Shown here piece by piece: positions 15,182 to 23,770 of a stretch of 33,134 nt of DNA. The translations under genes were made by a program, and so were the position numbers. Within the stretch, counting starts at the first letter, position 1; each line of letters starts with the position of its first letter. Below the pieces are notes generated by a model. It was not told the DNA's origin, made no database searches, and worked only from the letters and a program-made list of their open reading frames with translations. Source of the DNA: Limosilactobacillus urinaemulieris (GTDB taxonomy: Bacteria > Bacillota > Bacilli > Lactobacillales > Lactobacillaceae); contig NZ_JABUXR010000017.1 in assembly GCF_014838745.1 (NCBI RefSeq), positions 1 to 33,134 on the forward strand, written 5' to 3'.

Positions 15182-15323
15182 TTAACACAAAGCCTTAACA
15201 CGTTTAGAGTCGAATGTTGTCGTACCAATACCTCAGCTACTACAAAACAGCGACTCTAGTCAGCATTATTAATATTTAAAGCCTATAGATTAAGTTGTTT
15301 TTTGCTTAGTCTATAGGCTTTTT
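15182..15323. repeat. Element end module B, homologous to 13720-13863
   Basis: TTAACAC at 15182 and 15195, then GTTTAG, AGCGACTCTAGTCAGCA and a terminator, in the same order and almost the same length (142 versus 144 bp) as module A. The terminator is a 17-bp stem starting AAAGCCTATAG (15278-15294 with 15305-15321) with a TTTTT tail. The chromosomal gene set begins just after it, so this is a good candidate for the outer right boundary of the inserted DNA. Confidence 0.55.
15278..15323 (+). terminator. Rho-independent terminator in end module B
   Basis: A 17-bp stem (one G-U pair), 10-base loop and T-run. Sequence and position parallel the terminator at 13819. Confidence 0.75.
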
Positions 15324-15460
15324 ATTATGTTTAATTGCAGAATAATTTTTTAAAATCTGATTTTAGATACGTGTAGTAAAAATAATTATCAATTCTGATT
15401 ATTCTAGATGGTTTGAGTTAAAAATATTACTACACTCTTTTAAGCTAATGAAATTAAACT

Positions 15461-15535
15461 TTAACGCCATAGTGCATAAATCAAAGCCGCTAAAATAATT
15501 ACTCCCCACCAGTTAAGGGAAATTTTTACTTTCAA
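15461..15535 (-). CDS. Tiny single-span membrane peptide
   Basis: On the minus strand a TTG at 15535 opens a 24-residue frame, (M)KVKISLNWWGVIILAALIYALWR. It has a basic start, a WW turn, one hydrophobic span and a terminal arginine. AGAAGGAG lies 12 bases upstream, slightly far. The amino-acid pattern is typical of real small membrane proteins. Function unknown. Confidence 0.5.
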   Translation of the reverse strand: MKVKISLNWWGVIILAALIYALWR

Positions 15536-15584
15536 GGATGTCCACACTCCTTCTGAAGAATTAACAATCAATTATTTTACTATA

Positions 15585-15608
15585 TTGAGTAGAGAATTGA
15601 GTAGAGAA
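15585..15608. repeat. Two tandem 12-bp units
   Basis: TTGAGTAGAGAA occurs twice in direct succession, upstream of the tiny membrane peptide on its promoter side. It may be a slippage duplication or a pair of binding sites. Confidence 0.6.
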
Positions 15609-15786
15609 AATATACTAAGGGCTGTACTGGTAAGTAAGGAATGCATAGTTTTGGTAGATCTTTACAGTTATAGTCTGTCTTTTTATTTTTAACTTTTACT
15701 GAACGGCCACCTTAGTTTATCAATAGCAGATTATTTGTTACAATCAAAGCGCTTAGAGATTTTGCGCTAAAGGAGTTATGACTAAA

Positions 15787-16650
15787 ATGAAGAAAACGAT
15801 TGATGTTAAGACAGTTCGTGATGGTTTATGGATGGATACGAATGTCACCTACACTCAAGTCCCAGGCTGGCTAGGTAATACTACTAGAGATCTTAAATTA
15901 ACAGTTATTCGTCACTTTCAGAATGATAGTGATAAACGCTATCCGGTAATTTTCTGGTTTGCTGGTGGTGGCTGGATGGATACTGATAACAATGTCCACT
16001 TACCTAATCTTGTTGATTTTGCCCACGATGGTTATATTTTAGTGGGTGTTGAATATCGTGATAGTAATAAGGTTCAGTTCCCAGGACAATTAGAAGATGC
16101 TAAAGCTGCTATTCGCTACATTCGGGCTAATGCAGATCGTTATCAGGCCGACCCAGATCGCTTTGTTGCAATGGGCGAATCTGCCGGTGGTCATATGGTT
16201 AGTATGCTTGGGGTTACTAACGGTCATCGAGAATTTGATAAGGGTGATCACCTTGATGTTTCAAGTGATGTTTCAAGTGATGTTCAGGTTGTTGTCCCAT
16301 TCTATGGAGTAGTTGATCCCCTGACAGCTAAGGAGGGAAGCGCTACTAATGACTTTGATTTTGTTTACCGCAATTTATTAGGCGCAGAACCTGAAGATGT
16401 GCCAGAACTCGATCGGGCAGCCAATCCACTATCATATATTGATCAACAAACTGTCCCATTCTTAATCTTCCACGGAACTAACGATATGGTAGTTCCATTG
16501 AAAGACAGCGAACAGCTCTATGATAAGTTGATTGAAAATCAAGTGCCTGCTGATATGTACGTTCTTAACGGTGCTGGTCACATGGATGCTCAATTCCTGC
16601 AGCCACAAGTTTTTGAAATTATTGAGAACTTTTTGGCAAAACACTTATAA
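15787..16650 (+). CDS. Alpha/beta-hydrolase, esterase/lipase of the acetyl-esterase group
   Basis: 287 aa from the ATG at 15787 (an ATG at 15778 is only 2 bases from the AAAGGAG and less likely). FWFAGGGWMD forms the oxyanion region, GESAGGH holds the nucleophilic serine, GTNDMVVP the acid and GAGHMD the histidine, a complete catalytic triad in the usual order. There is no signal peptide, so it is cytoplasmic. The likely role is hydrolysis of short-chain or feruloyl-type esters; the exact substrate is unknown. A 12-bp unit, GATGTTTCAAGT, is tandemly duplicated in frame at 16255-16278, giving DVSSDVSSDV in a surface loop before the strand VVVPFYG. Confidence 0.85.
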   Translation: MKKTIDVKTVRDGLWMDTNVTYTQVPGWLGNTTRDLKLTVIRHFQNDSDKRYPVIFWFAGGGWMDTDNNVHLPNLVDFAHDGYILVGVEYRDSNKVQFPGQLEDAKAAIRYIRANADRYQADPDRFVAMGESAGGHMVSMLGVTNGHREFDKGDHLDVSSDVSSDVQVVVPFYGVVDPLTAKEGSATNDFDFVYRNLLGAEPEDVPELDRAANPLSYIDQQTVPFLIFHGTNDMVVPLKDSEQLYDKLIENQVPADMYVLNGAGHMDAQFLQPQVFEIIENFLAKHL

Positions 16651-16674
16651 AAGAAGAACTATCAATCGGACTAA

Positions 16675-17052
16675 TTAGTTATCTAGGGTAGTATTTAGTA
16701 AGGAAACGGTACTATTGCTAGTGAGTTGATCATCATTAAAGGTTTGAACTTGCCAAGTTTGGATTCTTCGGCCCAACTTCAATGGGGTAGCAACAGCTTT
16801 GAGGATCCCTGTTTTAACGGCACGGAGATGTTGAGTATTAATGTCGACTCCTGTTGCTACTTGGTGACGCTCATTGTCGGCTAGCCATGCATTGGCTCCT
16901 AGAGAAGCAGCCGTTTCGGCTAGAGTAGCGTTGATTCCACCATGAACGATACCAAAGGGCTGCTTTATTTGATCAGTCACATTGATACTAATAATTACTT
17001 GGTTAGCAGTTACTGTTTGAATTTTAATTCCTAAGTATTGTAGTAGATTCAT
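16675..17052 (-). CDS. Hotdog-fold acyl-CoA thioesterase (PaaI/MenI-like)
   Basis: 125 aa from the ATG at 17052, six bases after GAGGTG. A GTG at 17061 would overlap that ribosome site. PFGIVHGGINATLAETAASLGA is the characteristic HGG-x5-E helix of PaaI-type hotdog thioesterases; the E (or equivalent acid) in LAE is catalytic. GVDINTQHLRAVKTG is the central strand. It is divergent from menB with only 32 bp between starts, so it is probably the DHNA-CoA hydrolase step (MenI) of the menaquinone/DHNA route. The family is sure, the substrate is inferred from neighbours. Confidence 0.82.
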   Translation of the reverse strand: MNLLQYLGIKIQTVTANQVIISINVTDQIKQPFGIVHGGINATLAETAASLGANAWLADNERHQVATGVDINTQHLRAVKTGILKAVATPLKLGRRIQTWQVQTFNDDQLTSNSTVSLLNTTLDN

Positions 17053-17084
17053 AATATTCACCTCATATTGGAAGGAAGCTTAAA

Positions 17085-17906
17085 ATGATAAGTGTAGATT
17101 GGAAAAATGTTAAAGATTATTCGGAAATTATTTTTGAACGCGCTGGTAAAATTGCAAAGATTACCATGAATCGGCCTAAGAAAATGAATGCCTTTACGCC
17201 AGTAACGATTCAAGAAATGATCGATGCTTTTACGATCTGTCGTGATGATAGCACAATTGGCGTGATTATCCTAACTGGAGCGGGAGACAAGGCATTCTCT
17301 TCTGGTGGTGACCAAGGAGTTCGTGGAAACGGTGGCTATGTTGGCCCAGATCACATTGCGCGTTTAAATGTTTTGGATCTTCAGCATCTCATTCGGATTA
17401 TTCCTAAACCGGTAATTGCAATGGTTAAAGGGTGGTCCGTTGGCGGTGGTAATATTTTGCAATTAGTTTGCGACTTGACAATTGCTGCTGATAATGCAAA
17501 ATTTGGCCAAACTGGTCCCAAAGTCGGGAGTTTTGATGCTGGTTATGGTTCTGGCTACTTAGCTCGAGTAATTGGTCATAAACGAGCTAAAGAAGTCTGG
17601 TTCTTAAACCACTTTTACTCAGCTGAAGAAGCATACCAAATGAACTGGATTAACAAGGTTGTACCGTTGGATCAGGTTGAATCAGTTACCCTTGATTGGT
17701 GTAATGAAATTCTTAAAAAATCACCAACTGCACTGCGCTTTATCAAAGCAGCGATGAATGCTGATACTGATGGCCTAGCTGGCTTACAACAGCTTGGTGG
17801 AGATGCTACGATGCTTTTCTACACGACTGATGAAGGAAAGGAAGGCCGCGATGCGTTCAATCAAAAACGGGATCCGAACTTTGATCAATTTCCAAAATTT
17901 CCTTAA
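17085..17906 (+). CDS. menB: 1,4-dihydroxy-2-naphthoyl-CoA synthase
   Basis: 273 aa, normal length, behind AAGGAAG. This crotonase-fold protein has [10 protein letters not shown], then [11 protein letters not shown] for the oxyanion hole and a [20 protein letters not shown] segment that separates MenB from general enoyl-CoA hydratases. [13 protein letters not shown] follows. It closes the second ring of o-succinylbenzoyl-CoA to give DHNA-CoA. menE follows 17 bp later, and the thioesterase for the next step is divergent upstream. Confidence 0.93.
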   Translation: MISVDWKNVKDYSEIIFERAGKIAKITMNRPKKMNAFTPVTIQEMIDAFTICRDDSTIGVIILTGAGDKAFSSGGDQGVRGNGGYVGPDHIARLNVLDLQHLIRIIPKPVIAMVKGWSVGGGNILQLVCDLTIAADNAKFGQTGPKVGSFDAGYGSGYLARVIGHKRAKEVWFLNHFYSAEEAYQMNWINKVVPLDQVESVTLDWCNEILKKSPTALRFIKAAMNADTDGLAGLQQLGGDATMLFYTTDEGKEGRDAFNQKRDPNFDQFPKFP

Positions 17907-17923
17907 GCTGGTGATGTTACAAG

Positions 17924-19348
17924 ATGAAAACGCAAAATTGGTTGCTTAAGCAATCGAGTACCCAACCCGATAAGGTCGCAATTACCGACGGACAAAAACA
18001 ATTAACCTTTAGTCAGCTACGAGACGTTGTTGCTGCTAATATTGGGCGATTAAATCAGCTAAAACCTGGTAAATTTGTAGGAATTTTGACAGATAATACG
18101 CTGGTTGGGTATGAAATTGCGATGACAGTACTAGCGAGTGGGAGGACGATCGTTTGGTTAAACTGGCGACTGGCTAATGATGAATTAGACCGCCAAATGG
18201 CAGACAGCCGATTAACTTGTTGTCTAGTGGCTGATTCGCTAGTTCGTCCCACAATGGATAAACGATTCATGAGCTTTGAGCATTTTTTGAAAATACCAGC
18301 TCAAGATGGCCAACTAGTTCCCGAGTTTGACTTCGATCAAGTTGCCAGCATTATGTATACATCCGGAACGACCGGGAATCCTAAAGGAGTTTTGCAAACA
18401 TTTGGCAACCACTTTTACTCAGCGGTTTCGTCCGCACTTAATTTGGGCTTAGAAGCGAATGATGAATGGCTTTGCGTGGCGCCAATTTTCCATATAAGTG
18501 GTTTTTCAATTTTAATGCGGGGATTAATCTATGGCATTACTGTCCGCCTAGCCAAAAAGTTTTGCGTAACGACAATTGAAAAGATCCTAGTAGACGAACC
18601 GGTAACGATTATGTCAGTTGTGCCATTTATGCTGCAAAAACTGCTTGAACAGCGTAAAAATAGTCAAAGTCATTATAACAAGCATTTTCGTTGTATGTTA
18701 CTTGGTGGCGGAACAACTGATATGGCAACGTTAAAGCAATGTGCAAGTCTTCAAATTCCAGTTGTTCAGTGTTATGGAATGACGGAGACTTGTTCACAAA
18801 TTGTTGCGTTGCGAGCGCAGGATGCATTGCGGAAACTTGGTTCTGTTGGACAACCACTTTTTATGAATCAGGTACGGTTGGCACCAGAAAATAACGAAAT
18901 TCTCCTTAAGTCACCTGCATTAACTCCTGGTTATCTTAACCAGCCAGGAAGATTAGAGCGTAAAATGACGGCTGGTTGGTACCATACTGGTGATGTTGGC
19001 CGCTTGGATAATGAAGGCTATCTTTATGTTGACGGCCGGTTAGATGAGATGTTCATTTCGGGTGGAGAAAATATTTTTCCTCAAGAAGTTGAACAGGTTT
19101 ATCAACAATATCCAGGAATTAAGCAAGTTGCAGTTGTGGGTCAAAACGATCCTAAATGGGGCGCAGTACCGGTTGCGTTTATTGTTACCGATAATGAACC
19201 AGATATTGAGAATTTAATTCATTTTGGCTATCAACACCTAGCTCATTTTAAGGTTCCGCGACGCTACATTCGAGTTGCCCAATTGCCAACGAATGCTAGT
19301 GGGAAAGTAAAACATTATTTGTTACGTCAACGGGTTAATAAAAAATAG
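17924..19348 (+). CDS. menE: o-Succinylbenzoate--CoA ligase
   Basis: 474 aa acyl-CoA synthetase of the ANL family. The P-loop MYTSGTTGNPKG (144-155), QCYGMTETCSQ, GWYHTGDVGRLDNEGYLY and DEMFISGGENIFP, then the C-terminal lysine region NASGKVKH, are all present, so the enzyme looks intact. The neighbour menB makes MenE more likely than another ligase. It activates o-succinylbenzoate with ATP and CoA. The ribosome site (GGTGAT) is weak, fitting translation coupled to menB. The genes menF, D, H, C and A are not in the window. Confidence 0.9.
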   Translation: MKTQNWLLKQSSTQPDKVAITDGQKQLTFSQLRDVVAANIGRLNQLKPGKFVGILTDNTLVGYEIAMTVLASGRTIVWLNWRLANDELDRQMADSRLTCCLVADSLVRPTMDKRFMSFEHFLKIPAQDGQLVPEFDFDQVASIMYTSGTTGNPKGVLQTFGNHFYSAVSSALNLGLEANDEWLCVAPIFHISGFSILMRGLIYGITVRLAKKFCVTTIEKILVDEPVTIMSVVPFMLQKLLEQRKNSQSHYNKHFRCMLLGGGTTDMATLKQCASLQIPVVQCYGMTETCSQIVALRAQDALRKLGSVGQPLFMNQVRLAPENNEILLKSPALTPGYLNQPGRLERKMTAGWYHTGDVGRLDNEGYLYVDGRLDEMFISGGENIFPQEVEQVYQQYPGIKQVAVVGQNDPKWGAVPVAFIVTDNEPDIENLIHFGYQHLAHFKVPRRYIRVAQLPTNASGKVKHYLLRQRVNKK

Positions 19349-19378
19349 GTATTTATCAACTAGTATTATAGATATCGA

Positions 19379-19409
19379 TGCCACTCACAAAAATGGAGTG
19401 GTATTTTTT
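19379..19409 (+). terminator. Rho-independent terminator after menE
   Basis: TGCCACTC (19379-19386) pairs with GAGTGGTA (19396-19403) and is followed by six T's. Confidence 0.75.
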
Positions 19410-19622
19410 ATGCATACAGACACTTAATGAAGCGGATACCTAGATCAAGATAACAATTTTATTGATTGATCTTTGTATTAGGTAAATCCTTGGATGACCT
19501 GTTCTGGCCAGAAAATTAAAATATCTTATGGCGCTATTTGACTAAGGTAATTACTGGTAATCATTAGTCATTGACCTTATTATTAGTAAGTACAAACTTT
19601 ACTAAGTTAGGAGGATAATCAA

Positions 19623-20924
19623 ATGGCTTTTAAGCAACCATTAGCTGATGTAATGAGACCGGCCTCGCTTGAACAAATGGTTGGGCAGAAACAATTACTT
19701 AGTCCAGGGCGCCCGCTTTATCAGATTATTACGAAGCATCTTGCAGTTAGTTTATTACTATGGGGACCACCTGGATCAGGGAAAACTACTTTAGCTTATG
19801 TAATATCGAAAACTTTACAATTACCGTTTGAGAAATTTAATGCGTCAATTCAAAACAAAAGTCAATTGCAAAAACTAGTAGATAAGCATCCTAATGAAAG
19901 TTTTGTTCTTTTACTTGATGAAATTCACCGGTTAACAAAGCCAATTCAGGATTATTTATTACCGTATCTTGAAAATGGTCATATCCTATTGGTAGGAACA
20001 ACAACTGAGAATCCAATTATGGCAATTCAACCAGCAATTCGGTCACGTTGCCAAATTTTTGAATTCTATCCGATTACTGCTGAAGAGATTGAACCGGTAC
20101 TTGTTCGGGCAGCTCAAGATCATTTAAAATTTACATTACCGAAAGAACAGGCACATGCAATTGCAAATAGTGGTAATGGCGATGTCAGAGTGGCGCTTAA
20201 TATTTTGGATACTCTCCATGCCATGCATCCAGATCAACTGTTAATGACTGATATCGAAGAATTTGCTAAAAAACAACATTTTGCTTTCGATAAAGATGCA
20301 ACAAAACACTATGATTACTTATCTGCATTTCAGGATTCAATTGAAGGATCTGATGCTGATGCAGCACTTTATTACTTAGCGGTAATCTTAAAGTCAGGTG
20401 ATCTTGAATCGGTTGTTAGAAGACTAAAAGATTCAGCCGCACTAGATGTGGGACTAGCTGATCCAGCGAGAGCTACTCAGGTAATTATCTTGGCTAACAC
20501 CGCATTAGAAATTGGCTTGCCGCGGGCTTCAACTCATGTAGCCATGGCAACGATATTACTTGCGGTGGCACCTCGTTCTGATTCGGCAATGCAAGCATAC
20601 TACCAGGCGGCTAAAGATGCTGAACATCCTACGAATCATCCAATGCCTAAATACTTACAAGACACCCACTATCAAGGAGCTGCTAAATTAAGGGGTGCTG
20701 GAGTAATGCAAAATATGTTTGAATTACCCCATAAGATCGCCCGGCAGGAATATTTACCTAAGGATCTTATCGGTAAACATTACTATGTTCCGGCTCCAAA
20801 TAAAAATGAACAAAAACTATATTCCCAATATCAAGCACTGCTTAAATATATTTATCAACAGCCATTTGTTCCAACTGAATTTCCGGATCATTTTGAGCAT
20901 TTCACAAGTAGTCATATTAAGTAA
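19623..20924 (+). CDS. rarA: Replication-associated recombination protein RarA (MgsA)
   Basis: 433 aa AAA+ ATPase behind AGGAGG. Walker A is GPPGSGKTT (48-56), Walker B LLLDEIHR with D99 E100, sensor-1 is LVGTTTENP and the arginine finger lies in AIRSRCQIFEF. The C-terminal tetramerisation region AHVAMATILLAVAPRSDSAM / GAAKLRGAG matches the RarA/MgsA/WRNIP1 family at full length. It acts at stalled replication forks. It has its own terminator and is a housekeeping gene. Confidence 0.93.
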   Translation: MAFKQPLADVMRPASLEQMVGQKQLLSPGRPLYQIITKHLAVSLLLWGPPGSGKTTLAYVISKTLQLPFEKFNASIQNKSQLQKLVDKHPNESFVLLLDEIHRLTKPIQDYLLPYLENGHILLVGTTTENPIMAIQPAIRSRCQIFEFYPITAEEIEPVLVRAAQDHLKFTLPKEQAHAIANSGNGDVRVALNILDTLHAMHPDQLLMTDIEEFAKKQHFAFDKDATKHYDYLSAFQDSIEGSDADAALYYLAVILKSGDLESVVRRLKDSAALDVGLADPARATQVIILANTALEIGLPRASTHVAMATILLAVAPRSDSAMQAYYQAAKDAEHPTNHPMPKYLQDTHYQGAAKLRGAGVMQNMFELPHKIARQEYLPKDLIGKHYYVPAPNKNEQKLYSQYQALLKYIYQQPFVPTEFPDHFEHFTSSHIK

Positions 20925-20995
20925 ATTGAATTTAATGAAGTCGATAATCTCAATTGGCTTTAACAGCCATTCTTAAACAAGCTGATCAATAAAAA

Positions 20996-21055
20996 AACAA
21001 CCTAAGCTTATCCAAAATCACTAATTTCATTGCGGACTAAGCTTAGGTTGTTCTT
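20996..21055. terminator. Bidirectional terminator between rarA and the FRG gene
   Basis: A perfect 15-bp stem, AACAACCTAAGCTTA (20996-21010) with 21038-21052, has A-runs before and T-runs after, so it serves both convergent genes. Confidence 0.85.
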
Positions 21056-21056
21056 T

Positions 21057-22148
21057 TTAAAGACCAAGGTACTTTGCCTTAATCATTTCTGCTTTCTTAG
21101 CGTGATCTTCAGGATAGATGAAGCTGTAATCAATCCCTAATTTAGCTAGCTCGTCAAGAATTGAACGCTTATACTTTGCTGGAATAATATATTTTTCTTT
21201 TTCGGCCGGATTTTCAGCATTATAGAGACTAAGAATATCGATTGCTAGCTGGGCACGACGTTCGACTTCTGAATAATCAATGTTAATTGTTGGATCATAT
21301 TCTTCACCAATAAAGGGAACGAAGAGGAAAAGGCCTTGTTGGTTTTCCATTCGCCGACTCATTCGTTTAATTGTTACGATCTTAGGGACAATTAATTCCA
21401 AGGGATTCAACTTGTTGGCAAAGCTCGGAATATCCCGCTTCGCTTCTTCGAATAATCGTAAGAATGGTAAAGTTTGCAGATCACGCTTGAATTCTGCAAA
21501 GTAATCAGAATCCTGATCATCAAAGTAACTATCATAACTGTGGCTCCACAGTTTGTGCTGTTGCCCAATATAATCATTATCTAGTTTATAAAAATTTTTA
21601 ATTGATTGGAAAAAGGCGGCTTTATCAGCTAACGATTGTCGAGCAAGCGAAGATTCAAGCTGCATTTCGTTACTAAAGGCGTTTTTCTTAAAGTAATTGT
21701 GACTGGTTAGCTTATTCTTACTCTTATACTCGGCAATTAGATTCTGCCATCCCCGTTGTTCTAACATTTCAGCCAGTTTATCTGGGTTAGGCTCGTCCTT
21801 ATAAACATAAACTTCACCATTTCCCTGACCATCCTTAACAGCAAAGAACAAAGCAATTAAAGGGTTAGAACTAACATCTAATAGTCGAGTAGGAAGGTGG
21901 TAGTGTTCCATTAACGCTAACCGTTCAAAATTAGTACGACATTTTTCAAAAAGTTGGGGATCTGTCATCAAAAAGTCATTGAATAGATTATCCTCATTAT
22001 CAAGAAGCTTTCGGCTCCGAAAAATTGCTGGCAAAGTATTGGAAAAGGCGTCATCTTGTCCACGAAAATAATAATTGTGACGCTTATTATTAATTAGCTT
22101 TTCAATTTCTTCAATATAGTTAGAAACGGTCTGAATGTTATGGATCAT
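21057..22148 (-). CDS. FRG-domain protein
   Basis: 363 aa. The defining NYYFRGQDD (F28 R29 G30) is followed by LPAIFRS, then the conserved ALMEHYHLPTRLLDVSSNPLIALFFAV helix, the signature of the FRG domain. There are no membrane segments. The C-terminal ~150 residues (from about FLRLFEEAKRD) form an alpha/beta region common to FRG proteins. FRG proteins are found in bacteria and phages; some are linked to defence, but no biochemical role is settled. The gene stands alone, convergent with rarA and divergent from the permease. Confidence 0.85.
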   Translation of the reverse strand: MIHNIQTVSNYIEEIEKLINNKRHNYYFRGQDDAFSNTLPAIFRSRKLLDNEDNLFNDFLMTDPQLFEKCRTNFERLALMEHYHLPTRLLDVSSNPLIALFFAVKDGQGNGEVYVYKDEPNPDKLAEMLEQRGWQNLIAEYKSKNKLTSHNYFKKNAFSNEMQLESSLARQSLADKAAFFQSIKNFYKLDNDYIGQQHKLWSHSYDSYFDDQDSDYFAEFKRDLQTLPFLRLFEEAKRDIPSFANKLNPLELIVPKIVTIKRMSRRMENQQGLFLFVPFIGEEYDPTINIDYSEVERRAQLAIDILSLYNAENPAEKEKYIIPAKYKRSILDELAKLGIDYSFIYPEDHAKKAEMIKAKYLGL

Positions 22149-22305
22149 TGGACGAACCTCCCGTTAACCTTAAAGGATTTCATTTAAGCAAATTTTAGTC
22201 TAGCTTAGTGAGAAATACCAGTGGGAGTTTAGAATGCCAGGGGATGAATTACCATTTCCTAAAAAAACGACTACAATATAAATTAAGTTATTTTTTAGTT
22301 ATGAG

Positions 22306-23685
22306 GTGGTTATTATCGCTAGTCAAAAGTCAATTCCTAAGAAACTTTCATTTATTTCAATTTACTTTTTGGGAATTAATGGAGTCATTGGTTCAGGAAC
22401 ATTTTTACTTCCGTCAGTGATTTATCGCTACATGAACTTATCAGCAGTCGTAGTTCTTCTTTGTACTGCTGTTACGGTATCTTTAATTGCTTTGTGTTAT
22501 GCCGATATGTCAAGTCGGTTTACTGGGTCTGGAGCAGCGTGGCTATATTCTTACCATGCTTTTGGCCGCTTTACGGGTTATGAATTAGGGATCTTTACCT
22601 GGTTCCTGGGCTGTTGCACTCTTTCGGCCGAAATTGTTGCGTTGTTAACAACTCTCAAAAGTTTCTTGCCGGTATTTAAAAACCCCGTTGTTTATGGTAT
22701 TGGGGCAGTTGGCTTAATTCTTCTGTTTGCTCTGATTAACTTCTATGGTCGGAGTATTGTTAAAGTAGTCAATAACGTTTCGGCAGCTGCTAAGATTCTA
22801 ACGTTGATCATCTTTATCGTTGTTGGGGTATTTTTTATTCATAAAGCTAATTTTACGCCAGCAATTCCTCAAGCGGCACTCAAGGGACCAATGCCGTTTC
22901 TTCATCACTTTGGAGAAGCTTTTACACCTATTTTCTACCTCTTTACTGGTTTTTCTTTTCTACCAATTGCTGCTCAGCAAATGAATAATCCCGAGAAAAA
23001 CATTCCCCGAGTACTGATTGCGGTAATGGTTAGTGTCACTATTTTGGACGCCTTGATGATGACGGTTGCTGTTGGTCTTTCTGGTGTAAAACTGGGTGGC
23101 TATTCAACTCCATTAGCTAATGCGCTCGGTAGTGCAATTGGTCAGTGGGGTTATGCAATTATTATTTTTGGGATGTTAGTAAGTATCTTTGGGGTAGCTT
23201 TCTCCGCCTCATTCAACACTCCATCGTTAATTGCGTCATTGGCTAATGAGCATGGAATGTTGCCAAAATTCGTCGGTAAGAAGAACCGCCATGATGCACC
23301 GTGGGTTGGAATTATTCTTACGTCAATTCTTTCGGCATTGTTTTCTACTCAAAGTTACCTCTTTTTAGTTAATTGTACTGTCTTGGCTTCATTTATTCAG
23401 TATGTTCCAACGATCCTTGCTGTTGTTAAATTTAAGCATACCAATGAATATCCAACGCATGGCTTTGAGTTACCCGGAAAGTACCTGATTCCCGGGTTAG
23501 CATTACTTGTTTCTTGTTATATGGTTACCAACTTTACTTCAAAGACATTGTTAGTTGGAACGGTCATTGCAATTTTTGCTGCGGTCGCTTACTTCTTTAT
23601 TAAAGGTGACCGGAAATATGAAGAACAGCACGAAAAGTGGTTGGCAGAACTTCGCACAGAGGGGCAAAAGCTGAAGAAAAAGTAA
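22306..23685 (+). CDS. APC-superfamily amino-acid permease
   Basis: About 455-459 aa with 12 predicted membrane spans. LSFISIYFLGINGVIGSGTFLLP is the helix-1 signature of APC permeases with the GxGxF-type substrate motif; SGAAWLYSYHAFGRF and PEKNIPRVLIAVM are further family features. It ends in a charged tail (EEQHEKWLAELR). Substrate cannot be assigned. The start is odd: GTG at 22306 lies inside the GAGGTGG ribosome site, and the codons correctly spaced after it are ATT (22312) and ATC (22315). Confidence 0.88.
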   Translation: MVIIASQKSIPKKLSFISIYFLGINGVIGSGTFLLPSVIYRYMNLSAVVVLLCTAVTVSLIALCYADMSSRFTGSGAAWLYSYHAFGRFTGYELGIFTWFLGCCTLSAEIVALLTTLKSFLPVFKNPVVYGIGAVGLILLFALINFYGRSIVKVVNNVSAAAKILTLIIFIVVGVFFIHKANFTPAIPQAALKGPMPFLHHFGEAFTPIFYLFTGFSFLPIAAQQMNNPEKNIPRVLIAVMVSVTILDALMMTVAVGLSGVKLGGYSTPLANALGSAIGQWGYAIIIFGMLVSIFGVAFSASFNTPSLIASLANEHGMLPKFVGKKNRHDAPWVGIILTSILSALFSTQSYLFLVNCTVLASFIQYVPTILAVVKFKHTNEYPTHGFELPGKYLIPGLALLVSCYMVTNFTSKTLLVGTVIAIFAAVAYFFIKGDRKYEEQHEKWLAELRTEGQKLKKK

Positions 23686-23770
23686 TTTACGAAAGCCTTT
23701 TCTTTGGTAATTTCCTTGTCTCATGATAAAGTTATTATAAATATAATTATGAGGGAAGGAGCAATGGACA

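Larger units (their letters stand above)
14933..15323 (+). ncRNA. Possible structured non-coding transcript
   Basis: The region from the promoter at 14898 to the terminator at 15278 has no credible protein frame but several local hairpins. AATAAACTT pairs with AAGTTTATT around 15068-15096, and ATTACC with GGTAAT around 15095-15113. The 3' part is end module B. It may be a real RNA, the untranslated remnant of a lost gene, or attachment-site DNA. Promoter and terminator are the only direct support. Confidence 0.25.

Noticed and set aside
3486-16602. Avoidance of CTGCAG as proof of restriction specificity
   Set aside because: CTGCAG occurs several times (3486, 5860, 6067, 16597, 24095), so there is no avoidance to use as evidence. 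The methylase would protect these sites.
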